DNA of 64,000 bases, from positions 4,126,501 to 4,190,500 of the forward strand of contig JAWUZG010000970.1 in assembly GCA_036785705.1 (NCBI GenBank). Direction: 5' to 3'. Positions 17,889 to 35,067 of this stretch are shown piece by piece. The notes below the pieces were generated by a model. The model saw nothing but the letters and a program-made list of their open reading frames with translations. It was not told where the DNA came from and ran no database searches. Each line of letters begins with the position of its first letter. The stretch's first letter is position 1. Made by a program: the position numbers and the translations under genes. Source of the stretch: Acanthornis magna (taxonomy: Eukaryota; Chordata; Aves; Passeriformes; Acanthizidae).

Positions 17889-20800
17889 CTCCAGCAAAAG
17901 TGATGTGTTTACAGCTTCAAAAACCAGCTATGGGGATTCTCACTGTTGGAGAAATGGGGCAGGAAACTGATGTGTTAGAAACCATGAGCCTGACAAACTC
18001 TGAGAGTGACAACACTGTAAATATTGGTATTAGTGTAAGTGCTATGTTTTCCTTTTCAAGCACTTTTAAGTAGTTGTGCTCCATAGCTCTGATGTCCTTG
18101 AGTAGCTGTGTAGTTTTTCACAGGTATGATATCATAGCTTGGCAATACAACTATGCAGTCGATGGAACCAGGGCCCCAATTACAAAGTTCCTTAATGAGG
18201 AATATTGTTTATGTCAATGGCTGGCAGCAGTTGGACCACATCTGTTAAATATATGTACCATGTGCAGGTGTGCTATGTGCACTGTCATTAAGATGGGATG
18301 GCACTTAATAACTGAACTCTTTTCCCACAGCTTGTAATTTTGGTAAAGCAAATAGTGCATGAAAGTTGGTATAGTCTCTGCAGTGGAGTAAGTCTTCTCT
18401 CCTTTTACTCTTCCAAAGCAAAGCTGGAGTCAGATGAATAGTTTTGTTGAAGAAAACTGTAGAACTGGAGAGAGTTGTGGGCAGAGTAAGGATGCTAAGG
18501 AGTCTTCATCTTCCTCCGAATCTTGTGAACTGGTGCCACTGAAGAAAGCAATGTTTGTGTGACTGAACCTGTGGTTGACCAAAGCTTTCAGCCCTTCCTG
18601 GTCATATTTCCCAGGAATGCATAATGCGAAATTTCACATGATTTTGAGTTAAGACTTTTTTTTCATTTTGATAAAAGTACATCCATTCAGCATGCAAAGT
18701 TGAAAATGTACACCTCCATTCTCTTCAGTCGAAAGGAAGGAGAGACCTCTTCTTTCAGCTTTGCAACTCACCTCTGTTGGTGCATTTTAACTTCTCCCAT
18801 GTGAACCTGTCTATAAAACAGTAAAACCAAAATAAACAGTGATGCAAGGTACTAAACCCAAACCACATTTCATTGCCTTAATAAATTCCAAGACTAAATA
18901 ACAACAGGACTATCAGTAAAACCTAATTTATTATTCACTGTCTTGCAAATAATGCATTCAGCACAAGAACTGTTGTATTGAATAAAACCATAGGTTATCC
19001 CATTTAGTGTCCTGTCAGCAGCACTGATCAAAGTCTAGGAAAAAAGATTTCCTGGTGTTAAATCCCAGCTTCTGGAAACTTACAGGTTAACCTCATAGGA
19101 GTTGCTGCAAGAAAATGGTACAAATCAGCAAGCCACTAGATGGAATTGCAAGACAAGAAGGATTTCTACTTTAGAGAGTATCACTAGCATTAACTATACT
19201 TAACATTACACAATCCTACTTTTAGATATTATTTCCAATCACTTTTAACTCAGTCCAAATGGTTTACACTTGGCAGCATTTTTCATGGCAAATACCTATC
19301 TAATGCTGAATATTTCCAAAAAGCATCAGCATGGTTATTAATTATCAAAATGAAGTTAAGGAAGAAGAGATTTTTCTGTACAAACTAGAAGAATTGTTGC
19401 TTACCATTTCACTGAGAAGCTAAACTTTGCCAGGAATGTTGCCTAGATGATGTAGATATGATCTTTGCTGTTCTTGAGAAATTGCCCCATTCAGCCAAGT
19501 GATAAGCACTTAAGAGGTTTCTATTAGCATGTGTTAAATAAACTAAGCTCTCAGCATGTTCCAGTCCAGGGCCCACAGAGAGGAAGGGGGACCCTTCCCT
19601 TAAGCTGCAGCTCTGGTACCTCCTTGGCAAGCCTGTGGTGGCTCAGCTGTCTGTCCAGCCATAACAGTTTTGTGAAAGAGAAAGCAGTCTTTAGAGGAGA
19701 CAGCAGTCAGCCCAGAAACTGTACAGGCTAAGCAAGTTGGCACGAAATGCCTTTATATAACACAACGTAGACTTGCAGCAGAAGAGAGAAAAGGCTGCAA
19801 AATAAAATACGCAGGAGCCAGTCATTTGGAGAATGAAAGTACTGCCCCCTTGTGATTGTGCTCTGATACCATCTTTAACTTCAGGGTTGCACAGTATTTG
19901 TAGGGCCCTTGTCTTCTTCAGTGCGCAGCCTGACCATCCTGAGCATCCTCTGTGGATCAGTGAGAGCCACAGGACACTGCCTTACTTGTTCCAGGCAGCT
20001 CTAAAAGAGGAGGGAGCCTTGGACCTGGTTGTTTGCTGCCTGGAGGGCAGACCCTGCTCTTGCAACACAATCCCAGACTGATGCTGGGCAAACTAAACTC
20101 ATCAGAAGTGACCACCAGGCTCATACACATTATCTTCTGGAGTCCCAGCCTGCCAGTCTTAATTCTGCAGAGGGGTCAAATTGCTCACAGCCATGACTTG
20201 AAGATACTGACAGCTGTTTTGAGCATTTCATATGCTATGTCATGTTAACTAGCCCAGATCTCCTTGCCTGAAATTGGGCAACTGCATGAGTGATGCTTTT
20301 TGCCTCCATCTTTATTTGATTCATGTTCCTGTGCAAATGAATCCTTCCCTTTCACCTCAGAGGGAGGTTGAAAGCATTAATGTTTTGTGAAGCAATTAGA
20401 TTATACAGTGATGAGCACAGTGGAGAAGCTCAGGAGGGTGTCAGTAATTATTTAGTCACTGATGGTTTAAACACAATGGAAGGAAGGCCTATAGACATTA
20501 CTCTGGGCACAGAGAAGAAAAATACCAGAGGGCCTCTTGCTGATGGCTACTGTGTGTCTTGTGCACTGAATGAGTTAGGAATCGTGCAGGAGGGAGAAGG
20601 GTGTGCTGTCATATAACTAAAAGCTGATGAGTCAGCACACAAAGGTATGAGCAGGTTTAGTTCTGGTATGTTTGATTTTGTGGGTTCAATGCCTTTTACA
20701 CCCATTTTTGCAAAGGTACTACTTGTGTTAAGAAAGTGTCTCCAGGACCTCACTGGTCTTTGCATTGGCTAAAAAAAGAGGCATCCTTGGCTGAAAGATG

Positions 20801-22359
20801 TAGTGATGCTTCACACAGCTTTTTAGCATTGGACCCTCTATATGAGCACTGTGGGATGTTGACAATGAAATCAGGTCTCTGTTTTTACAAAGCCAAGCAC
20901 AGAAGGGCTCTGGTCTTTGACATGGGTACTACTGCAGTTTGAATAATAAATACTAGCAGTTTAGCACAATCCAGAGAGAGCTCGACTTGGCAGGTGCCTT
21001 GCCATTGTCAGCTGGCAGTGTAGTGCTGTATCCTGACTACTGGCTGAGTACTTGTAAAGGAGATGACACTCCCGCTGACAGCTAATAGTGGATCTCCTTT
21101 AGCACACCAGGTAGAGCTTCTACTTTGTGCATTTGAAAACACCTGGTTTAGGTCTCAGCTGGGAGAGATTATGCAGAAAGGAGATGTGTGAAATAGCATC
21201 AAATGAGGATAATCCTTCATTTGACATTTACTCATTTGGTTACCTGCCTCAGTCCTGCAGTGCAGCACCCCTGCTATTAATCTTTTGTCAAGATGTACTT
21301 AATGTTCTATCTGCTACCTGTGACAATTATTAAACTTTGCGCTTCAGTAGCACTTCTTTTTGAGAGACAGCATGGTCTAGAGTGAGCATAGAGGGGCTAA
21401 TCACTTCCCATGATATTAAGAATACTGATTCAAAGCCTTTACAAAAGATTAACTAGTCTTTAATAAACACAGGAGGTTGGGACTTCATGTTCTAAGATTT
21501 GAAATTCAGAACCTATAGTCCCTTGGCAATGTTGTGATACCAAATTTACAAAGTCAATTTTCAGAAAATGGGCCGAATTCCCTGTCAGATCCAAGGTATT
21601 TCAATAGTTCCACCTCCTACAAGAGACTTTCTTTGGGTCTAGGCAGATATAACAGTGAATATAACTTAGACATCTCATAATCTGTGAAAATTCAGTTTCA
21701 TGGGAATACAAGAGCCCTTTGGGATCTCCTTGAAGGTTTGAAAGAAACTGAGAGAGCACAGCAGCGCTCCTTCTTTTCCCCATGCGCTGCCCTGCTTCCC
21801 TGATAATATCAGAACACAAAGGAGCAATTAACATAGTATGGTTAATTAGAGCCAGACCCTGGCTGTTCTGGCTCCTGTCACTTTGCTCTGGGCTGATCTG
21901 AAGCATTAGGGAAGAGTTGCAAGAATACTTTCACAAAGAGCACTAGAAAGGCATAGCCAGGTTTGTATGGTGAGCGTAGACAGCAGTGGATTAACATCAG
22001 TGAGAAAGACAAGAGTCTGTGTTCCTGCAAGCAGGTATTGGATTCTGAATTATTTCCTCATCTCATATAAACTCCTTGTATAGAATGTTTGCTATATAAT
22101 GAGTTAGTGCCCTCCTCCCTGAACTGTGTTGTATCTAGAGACAAATGACTAGGTACTAATTTCTCCAGTTTTTCTTTGCAAACACAAAGAGAAAATCATG
22201 AGAAAAACAAAAACGGAGTTAAGATAACCAAAGGAAATATAAAGTTATCACACAGAAAAGTGAAAGTATTTTAACAGAGAGCCCAACAGTCTAATTATAC
22301 ACCGTATAGAAAAAAGGAAAGAGTGTCCTTTTATCAGGTTTAAATTATCTGGTTTTTGA

Positions 22360-23030
22360 ATTTAACAGAATGTCTCATAGTTATAAGACAGGAAGCCCTC
22401 ATGTTCTCTAGTTCTCCTTCTTTATTCAATATTTTATATATTCTTATTATGTCTCCTTTTACTCATCTCCTTTCTGGTGTTGTTTTCAGTCTGCTCTTTA
22501 GAGTTCTTGCATTTTTTTTCTGCTGATACTGTCTGAAAGTCTCCTTCTATTACATGCAATAATCTTCCAGGGGAGGACCAGCAATTTAAATGCACCATGA
22601 TTTTCTGTGTTTTTTTCCCCAGCCAATTTTTTTAACATGTTTTTGCCATAGCTTCATATTGATCAAATTTTCATTCCTTCATTGAATTCTGGATTGAGAT
22701 AAGCAAGTGCTTCTTGTCATTTTTCTCAGTTAATTTAGAACCAGTGTATGAGTAGATCTGACTCCCTTGCAGTATCGATATACATCTTGCTATCAGTATT
22801 GCTCATTCATCTAGCACACTGGGCTCTAAAGATAACCACTTAGCTTTCACCATGCTGCTCAAAATAATTTTGTCACATATGCAGATTTAATTTTTTCATT
22901 TCCCAACTCCATGTCCAGATTGCTGACAATTGCACTACAAAACAGAAGACCCCATCTGAGAATTTGTATTTCACTTTTGCTTAAATCCAACTACTTAATT
23001 CTTACCTTCTATTTGTGTTTTAGACTGTAA
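22360..23030 (-). repeat. Degraded ancient CR1/L3-like LINE fragment, antisense
   Basis: Scattered phrases such as TTATTCAATATTTTATAT, CATCTCCTTTCTGG, GTTAATTTAGAACC and CAGATTTAATTTTTTCATTTC keep the order found in the reverse strand of an old sauropsid CR1-like LINE that I recall from reptile and bird genomes. Divergence is high and the boundaries are approximate. Confirmation would need a repeat-library search. Confidence 0.4.
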
Positions 23031-26000
23031 GTTTTACGTTTGTATAGTTCTGTAATTATATCTGTGTAAAAGGACACCATGAAATGCTGGTTAATGAAAT
23101 AATAAAGGACATTATTAGAGTAGAAGAGGTAAAACAAAATATATTCACGACAACATTTTGCAAGAAGCTCATTATGATAGAATGTGTAGTATAAAGAGAT
23201 TGGTAAATATGTCAGCATTACAGGCGTCTTGTTTTCACTCTTACTGGGATCTGCCTAAGTTAGATGCTGAGCTGACTTTGACTGAAACCCTTTCTTACAT
23301 TAAAAGCTCTCTAATCAACTGTATGCAATATGTTGTAGATGAAGGCTTTTTTTCAGTTCAGACTGAGTCAAATTCAGTCCAAGTGTAACCCCACTGAAAG
23401 AGGTCCTATTTTAACTAGACTCTCACATATGTGCAATATAGGCCTTTATTCTCCATGGTCTTGTACTGTGGTAAATCTAAAAAAGGGAATATAATGCTCT
23501 ATCCTGCCATAATAGCTTCATTTCATACCTTCTTTCAAGAAGCATGAATGACAGAGAAGTGCCTCTAAGTGAGTAAAAGTGAAATTCATCAGTATTACAG
23601 AAAGTTGCATCTATATCTGGCTCTGTGCAAATATAACCATGCACCTGGCCTCCTACAGAAAGCTCATAAAGGTTATAGGACGGTGACATTCTGGGAGATT
23701 GTTTTGGATGTTACCCTCGTCTTGTATTAGAAAGTGGTGGATGTTTATCACCAGAAACACACATGAATGGCAAGATTTCTGCCTTTGGAAAGTGTAAAAT
23801 CTAAGAAGCTGAGCAACAAAGAATGCAGACTATGCAGGTGCATACTGCGTGCACATCTACATGTTCAGGTGCACCTTTATACAGGTGTGATTCTGTATGT
23901 ATGCCCATAAATGTGTATGTCATTGATCTTGTAATTAAAAGTCCATTTGGAGCAACTTGCTCCAGACTGGTTCAGTCTTCCTCAAAGAGTTTAAAATCAT
24001 TGAACCCAGAGCAATATTAATTCCAGGCAAGTTCTCAAGCTAAGACAAGTGTGCTGGAGTTTAGCACTTCGTTACTTCATTTTCAGACCTAAAAGCAAAT
24101 ATTAATTAGCACTTTGAATGTAATAAATGATACCAGTTTTAGAAGCCCAAAAGTGCTTAGCCATGAATTTAATTCAAAATTATGTTTGCCAGAAGTGGCA
24201 TGAGCTTGGATGGAAGGAGCACAGATGAATTATGCAAGGTACCATTAATACAAAGTCCAGTTAGGATACTAAGAATTCCTTCACAGGAATAATCCAGTGA
24301 GAAGCACAAAGCTGATAGTGCTGTCTGAGCACATAAGGTTAATCAGCATGGCTCTGTTGCTCTCAGTGAAACTGTGCCATTTTACTCTGGCATATGGCAA
24401 TGACTTCATGAAGAAAAGTTTCACCTAGCCTAGCAGATAAAACAGAATAGACAATAAAGTAAACAAGAGAAGGTATAAATGACCGACTCTGTTAATTTTA
24501 AACTGGTAAAAGAAAAGTTAAAAAAAAAAAAGAGGCAATGTATGTGAATGAAATAGAATAGTACAATGATGACTATTATCTGATGAAAACTGGAAAACAT
24601 AGTACAATACATGCTCTATTAGATGCAGGATATGTCCTTTTACAAATTCATTTAGATATCTTGTCTCTAAGTTAGTGATTTTGAATGCAATGTGTCAACA
24701 AATGCAGAGGGATATCTGTGAAACCTAGTAATTTTTGAAATATTTTTTCTAAGGATTTCAAGTCTCATACCTGCATTTAAGATCACGCTACGTCTGGTTT
24801 TGCAGTCAAGCATTCATATTGTTTTCCCCTGTACTTGAGTAACAAGCCATTAAAACTACTGATTGACTTGTCTGCATTGCCTACTCAAAGTTCAGTGTTG
24901 TCAGTTAAAAAATTGAGGGAGAGGAATAGAGTTTAAAGCACAATTTTTTATTACTAAAAATATTCCATTTATTGTGGGTAAATTGCTCCAAACAGAAGTG
25001 GATTCTAAAAGTCTCTCTTCCTATAATTCCATTTGGTTTTTGTTTTGTGTCTAAGATACTTTAAACAGTAAGAGCTTCACAAATCTCTTCAGGGCTGCAA
25101 GGCTGCCAAGGCTTTGTCATTGCTGTGTCCTGAGCAATTTGTCACCATTCACTCTTGCAGGTTGTTTCCATCAGGAGAAGTAAAGGATAGAGTTGGAAAC
25201 TTCTTTTTACTCACTCCTGTATGTTTACAAGGAATGCACACAACTCCTGTTTCTGCCAACCCAAACAACAGGAGATGGTTTTCTTGCATGATGTTACTGG
25301 TTGCTTCTTATCTTCTGGCTTCTGTCTAAGGAGAACTCACTGCCTTGTTTTCCTTCTGCTCCTCTGCTGGGGTCTAACGATGAGTCTGTCTTGCTGGCTG
25401 TCCACAGCTTTCCACATCTGACTGTGCAGTGTTCCTGGCTGCATCTTACACACACACATTGTTCCATCAGAAGATATATGTAACTTCTATGCATGAAGTC
25501 AGCATATGCATATCCCCTCAGCACCCATGGCTCAACTCCCAGACAAGCTTCCATATGTCCCATATTTTGAACAGTGGCTCCTACATGGCAGTTTATCATG
25601 GGATGAATGAAGCTGTTTCTTGTATTAGTTTTTATTTTAAAAACCAAACATCTGAGCATGTGAAAAGCAGTGTTTGATCACTGTTAACTTATGACTTGTA
25701 TTATGGCTTACTTCAGTTGAGATTACTATGTCTGTAGGACCCAGGCTATAGGATAGCACTTAAGGACTTGCTGAAGTCAGTCCCTCTTCAGAAGTATTTA
25801 AGAATCACTAGGGGTGCTTTTCTGAACAGTAGCTGGGTCCACTTGTAAAACCGGAAATGTGCTTGTTTGCCTCTTAACAATTTCATAAACAATTTATAAG
25901 GACTTTGAAAATTGAAATGGAAAACTAAAGTTGAAATCCTGACTTGGTCTAAGTAAAGGATAAAAACATTGAATTCATTGAGTCCGGATATTTTTCCAAC

Positions 26001-29000
26001 ATTAGTAGTTTTCTGCTGACCCTGATTTCTCAGTTTCCCTCATCCACAGGCTTCATGCAACTCTTAAGGGAGTGTGAGACAAAGTGGTGACATCTGTGGC
26101 TACTTGAGCATGAGCTAGGTGTTACCCTAGTACCTGATGCCCAGCTTTATTGAACATGAAGCCGGTCCACCTACAAATTACTTCTCCCTTTCTTGAACTG
26201 GGGTCCTTTTTGGAGGAATTTGTATCATTTGGTCTGTCTAGTGAAAGTCCCTGATGGCAAGAACAAATGATGGAGGCTATAGAGCAAACAGGGAGTGTCA
26301 AGGCTTTTCCACAAATCAGGAGGAGCTTGTGTGTCCCCTTGCAGTGCTGGCTGCATGCTCCCTCATGAAGCAAGTGTTAAGACTGTGAGTGCACCACCCA
26401 GACATTAAAGACCCTTCAAAGACCAAAGGGCCTGAAGCCCTCTCCTGCCCCATGATCTAGATGGAAACAGTTTGTCTACAATGCCCCATGTTCCTGTCCT
26501 GTGATGTGTTCTGCATTGTTTTATTTCAAAAATATGTTGGACAGTTGGGGTACTACAGGGATGAGCAAAGAAACGGATCAGAGATCTGAAAAATTATATG
26601 GATGAGTTGAAATAGACTTCACCTGTTTTTTTCCAGACTGGACAGGAAGAGGGTATAATAATTATTTCAACTATTCAAAAAAGAAAAGAGAGGAAGAGCC
26701 TGGGAAGGGGAAGGCGGATAATGAATGCTGGGTAGAATAACAAAGTTCTGGTTCTTCAATTGACACAGGAAAGGTTTAAGGTAGAGGATAGGAAAGAAAC
26801 TTTCAATATGGTAAACATAATGTGGTTCTATATGAATAAAGATACCCCAGAGAAACAAACCTATCTTTCTGAAATTTAAAAATGAAGAAAAAGAAATTAA
26901 AACCATCAGAAATATTCTGCTGGGTCAAACTAGAGGTGTTACTCTAGTTAGTGTCTTGATGGTGCAAACAGGTGGTGGTATTTAAGCACAGGAATGCCCC
27001 TGCTTTCTAACTTTTGTTCTCTTAGTGTTCTCCCAACATCAGTGTTCTTTAGGTTAGCAACCCAAAAGTAAACACTCTTGCTGGTTCCCTTTAGTATTTC
27101 TTCATGGACCTTTTGTCTTTGGATTTGTCTAGTCAAAATGAACCTGCTGGCTATATCTGCAGCTATTCCAAAAGTACACTAACGTTATTCTTTTTACACT
27201 AACATATACTCTTTTTAAAGTTGTTTACCCATATCTTTGATTGAGTGCTCACTCATTTGCACTGTTGGAAAGCTCTTGTCCCAAAACCTGGCAAAGCAGA
27301 ACCAGAAAGGGGAAAGCACTCAGATACTTTTGCAAGACTTCCGTGCATCAGATTTTGCAGAACTTCTTGTTTTATAACACGAAGAGGGTACCCTCAGAGT
27401 TTCATGAAGAAAACTATTGTGATATAATGAAACAATCCATGCAGTATTCACCATATTGGAATCTCCTCAGCATTTTTGTCTCCTTAGGCACACCTATGCA
27501 ATGTATAGGAAAGAAGGATATTTTCCTGACTTTAATTCACAGATGTTATGTGGTAAATTCCACAGCTGTGACCAGAAACTGCATGACCTTGTTAGCAGGA
27601 CAGCCACAAAGTAGCCACAGAGTTTGGTTTTGATTATAAAGTCTGTTTTTCTTCTTCTTGAAATCTGTTCTTTAAAACTTGATGTGCTCCTGTAATTGCA
27701 GTGTAGTTCACTGCCCTGTTTTACCTCTGGTGAAGGGAGTTTGCAACTTTGCAGATGAGGAGAAGAGAAAGAAACTGACAGACTGAAAGACACAGAAGCC
27801 CACAGTATGATAAAATAAATTATATCACTGATGGGCTTTTCTGTCAGTGTATATGAGTTATTGAATGCTTAAGCAGAAATATTACACATTTCTTCTAACC
27901 TTTATTTCTCATAAAACTCAACAACTAAAAAGATAACTGGCATGTAATTTTTCGTGACCATACATGCTCTCATCTTCCTTTCCTTTTCTACTTTGTTTAA
28001 AAGAAAAGTCTGTAACAGAAATACAAATGAAATTCCCTCCAGTGGTGTAAATTTTCATTTCTCAGTAGGTAGATGGAAGGAAAAGATTCATAGTTCATTT
28101 ACATTTCTGTGAATTCAAGATTTTTTTGGAAGTGACTGGTGTTTCAGAAAACATGAATGATTGGGTAAGGAATCTCATGTTCTTCTGGCACCTGGATTTT
28201 GGAAGTTTTGAGCTCTCCTTGTCTGAAATGCAGCCTCCTAAAACTGTCTTAAAAGAAACATGACTCAAAATAAGGCCTCTGGAACTACTCATTGTTTTTG
28301 AAAAACCTGGTTGCTGGTTCTAGTATTTCTGGAGTCTCAAAATTACTTTCAGGTCTTGTTTACTGCTTTTGGGCATGAATTTTAGGCGGTTCCTGAGTGA
28401 CACTGCTGTCATCTTGGTGCACATTTCTCAGCAGACGTGGTTGGAACAACAGGACAAAGTCAGGTGGTGCCACTGTCCACCCTTCCTGCTGATGCTGGCC
28501 ACCTGGCTAAGAAGCAGTGTAGGTTTGGTAGGTCCAGCAGGTGAACATACAGGTGCTGGTCAAGGCAGAGGGGTCACATGGGTCTCTGGGCTATGGAGAT
28601 TCCCCATCCATCCTGTATTCAAGAGTTGCTGAACAAAATGTAGTGAAAAACTTTGGGAAGGAGGGCAGGAATCCAGGCCTTCCCTTCCCAGTAGAGCACA
28701 CCATGCCAGCAATGTTAAGAGCTTTGATTTATTTTTCCTCTTTTTGGCCCTCAACATTAACTTTATTGTATAGCTTCTGAAAGGCAGAGGAAGACCTACC
28801 ACCTTCTGTTCTCTTCAGAACCTTCTCATCTATTCAAATCAAAAAAATTCTCCAGGGTGCCCAGTGACAGCATCTTGCATGCAAGTGACATTAAACCCAG
28901 CCAGGTCAATTTCTCTTATGAGGAGCTCTCCAGAAACAGCTGGAGAGAATTGTTATTTGAAGGCAGCTATCTGAGCTATTTAAGAAGTCACCCTGATGGC

Positions 29001-29853
29001 TGAACCATTGTCTCCATTTCTGAGTTACTCCCCTTAGCTGTGCTGGCTATTCCTCTGCTCCCTCACAATCACCTTTTCATTTCATTCTGAGGTGTTTGAA
29101 GTTTGGAGGGAGAGGGAATGAAGTGCAGGTTGCCAGGCTCCATAGGAAAATCCTAGTCCCTTAGACTCAACCCTTGCTGATAAGCACAGGATAAAAGAAA
29201 GACACTAAAGAAAAAAGGATTCCTTCTTCCCTTAGCACATCTGTCCAGCAGTGTTTTAATGCACCTGCTGCTGATGTCACTGTTTTCCAGTAAGAACCTC
29301 TAGCTGAGATGATGTCTGTCTCCTCTGTTGTACTCTACAATTTTGTCAGTGCCTGGTTTAGCATCCTTTCTGGATACTGCTAATACAGTGTTAAAGCAGA
29401 TGCAGATAATGAGGACATCTCTGTGAGGTAAAATTTGTCCTTTTGGTGGAGGACACTTTAATTTATGTAGGGAGGGGAATAGGAAGTATACTTACTTAGT
29501 GTTTAATCACTGCACTGCTTGAGTCATAAAATTGTCTTTTTACCATGTAGGGTCTGAAGAACATTACCAAAGTTTTGAACCTGGACTTGCAAAGCTAGGT
29601 CAAATGGAAAGCTAGGTTGTTCAGGGTCAAATGGAAACAAAGTAAAAAAAAAAACCCTTGTATTTCCAAGGCTGTTGTGTGCTTGGAACTGCCAATGAAA
29701 TCAGTCCACCTTTTTTTTTCTTTTAAACTGATTCATCTGAACTGTGAAAGTGTCCTAGGCTTTAATCACTGACAGAGAAATAAAATACCTCCTACAAACC
29801 ATTTCTGCATCATGTTTGTTGATCTTGGTGAATTTGACAGCATCTTTGGGATG

Positions 29854-29867
29854 GTGCCGTCTAGTGT
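29854..29867 (-). promoter_or_regulatory. CTCF-like motif
   Basis: The complement of GTGCCGTCTAGTGT fits 12 of 14 positions of the CTCF core CCASYAGRKGGCRS. It is a single motif in intron 7 on the minus strand, with no supporting context. Confidence 0.25.
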
Positions 29868-30119
29868 TTGAAGCATATGAGGTGAGCTAACAGTGTATGT
29901 TTTTGTGGAAGCAAAAAACACCAGGGTGTAGTAAGGAGGCTTTTTTTCAACCTCATGTATGGCAGTGTAATTGTGTGATTTTTAATGAACCAACCAGAGT
30001 AGTTACACTTAGTAATGTTTGTTCACTAAAAAGGAAAAGGGGTGTTAAATCATTATGTTCTTTGATGAATGGCTTGTACACTGAAGAATAAATTGAACAA
30101 ACTGGCATAGAGCTCAGTG

Positions 30120-30330
30120 AACATGAAATCAGCTATTAGAAGAAAGCTTGTGAACAAATTCTGAGCCTGATATGCATCTTTTGATTAATGTCCTATTAAT
30201 CATCCATAGCGGCTACCTTAGCTAAGTCGTGCTGTAATCATTCATGATTGCTTACAGGAACACTAGCAGGGACTATAGAGCTGCAATAACTGAATATTAT
30301 TACTGATTTCTCCCTAACTCTTACTGTGAA
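30120..30330. promoter_or_regulatory. Candidate conserved non-coding element, intron 7
   Basis: The stretch is AT-rich and repeat-free, with a dense group of homeobox-type words (TTGATTAATG near 30181, CTATTAATCATCC near 30193, GTAATCATTCATGATTG near 30234) and retained CpGs (CATAGCGGC, AAGTCGTG). CpGs that survive in AT-rich avian intron often mark constrained sequence. This is inference from composition. Confidence 0.3.
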
Positions 30331-31842
30331 CAATTACTGTTTTCACTACATTTCTGCCTCCCTTTATTAGAAAGAATACAATGCAGAATGAAAAGAGAGT
30401 TCCTCAAAGACCAGTAAAATTCTCCCAGGGTATTCTTAATGATATTCTGTCCTAAATGGGCAAACTATTGTAATGCAGAGTTCTCACCAGGAATAATAGT
30501 AATGTAATCACACTGAAGCTGTCTTTTTATGGATTGTAGTCAAACAGACAAAATGTATAGTCATATTAATGAACACAGAATTTCTGTAGAATTATTGCTT
30601 GAAATGTTTGAAATTATTTTGGCTTTTTGTATCACAGTATTTTCAGTTAATGCACCTAACAGCAGCAGCAAGTAAGACTCCAGACTGTTAATTTGGATAA
30701 ATTTGACATTAGAAGAAACCTTGATTCTTGGAAAGTATAATGCCCACATCTCTCTCTCTTAAGACAAAATGTTTTGAATTCCCATGGCTCTTTTGAACTC
30801 TGGTGGTTCAGTGTATTTTTTTTAATCAATGAATATTCTTTTTCTTTTTTTTTCCCCCTTTATTATTGGAAGTTATTCACAAATATTTACAGGAAGATCT
30901 CTTATTCCTGTGTATGAAGAGTTAGTTCCACACCATTTATTTCTCAAGTGTGACACAAAGAAAATGCTTTTTCACTACCCACAAAATAGGTCCTTAGATG
31001 GCAGTGTAATTTCCTCCTAAGTCACTGTGGTCTGGGAAATATGGTGAAGTAATGAAGTGATGACAGGTATTAACATGCATAATGGACTTTAATAGACATT
31101 TAATGTTGTTTAACTGGAAGAAGGAGAAGTGCTTTCCCATTGGAATATTTCTACATTGAAAGTCATTGATCACCAATTTCAGAGGGGAAAGGTTAATCCA
31201 TCAGTTTCTGTAACCAAACGGCACTGATGGAAATTCTTTAGGTGACATTCTGGATGAACTGAGCTTTCCATCTTTGCAAACAAATGAGTGATATGACAAG
31301 CATGGTGTTCAGAACACATTTAACCAATTGATTTTCTCTCCTGTTGTAATAAGATCTAGAGACATATGAAAGAGCGTAGCATGAGCCAAGATTAAAGAAA
31401 CTGCTCCATACACGTGAATATAGGGGAACTGCATTATCAATAAAAGTATTATAAAGCATGTAGGCACCCATTCTTTTTCTTTATATAAAGTTTGTTATTG
31501 CAATAAATAGCTGTTATTGAACTGCTTGCCTTTTATTTCAGTTTTTCTGAATTTTATTTCAGTCAGCTTTCTGTGGTTTCCCGGTAGAGGTTAGGAAAAA
31601 GTGTTACATTTTGTTATGGTATCATTTTTGTACTCAGTAGTAAGTCCAGGGCAATTCTGGATTTAAAACTGGAATTTATCATCCTTTGGGGCATGAAGAA
31701 GGATATAAGGGGGAGGCGGAAATCTGGCTTCAAGTAGTTTAAATACATCACATATATTTTAAAGGTTTAATCTGTGTGGTTCCTTACTGTAATGATCCTC
31801 ATCTTTTTCCTCCCTCTTCCCTCCTTTTTCTCCCAAATTCAG

Positions 31843-32059
31843 CCCTGCTCTGAGTTTCACATACCCTCCTACACCAGTATCCCTCCAGCAAATGCATCAG
31901 CAAATTATAAGTCGTCAGCAAACCCTAGGTTCAGCCTTTGGACACAGCCCTCCACTCATCCATCCTGCTCCAACTTTTCCTACCCAGAGACCTATCCCCG
32001 GCATCCCCAGTGTCCTGAACCCTGTCCAGGTCAGCTCTGGACCTTCTGAGTCCACACAG
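31843..32059 (+). CDS. GLI3: GLI3 exon 8: proline/glutamine-rich N-terminal segment
   Basis: The exon is 217 nt. A strong pyrimidine tract ending AAATTCAG precedes it; the donor is ACACAG|GTGAGA. One base completes a Ser codon and 72 codons follow, ending in phase 0. The peptide runs [20 protein letters not shown], then [37 protein letters not shown] and [15 protein letters not shown]. It corresponds to about residues 344-415 of human GLI3. It is Pro- and Gln-rich with no recognised fold and lies between the SUFU-docking motif and the zinc fingers. The bird reading [11 protein letters not shown] differs from what I recall for the mammalian protein (Ser/Ala/His at some of these sites). Confidence 0.96.
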
Positions 32060-35067
<3,008 letters not shown>

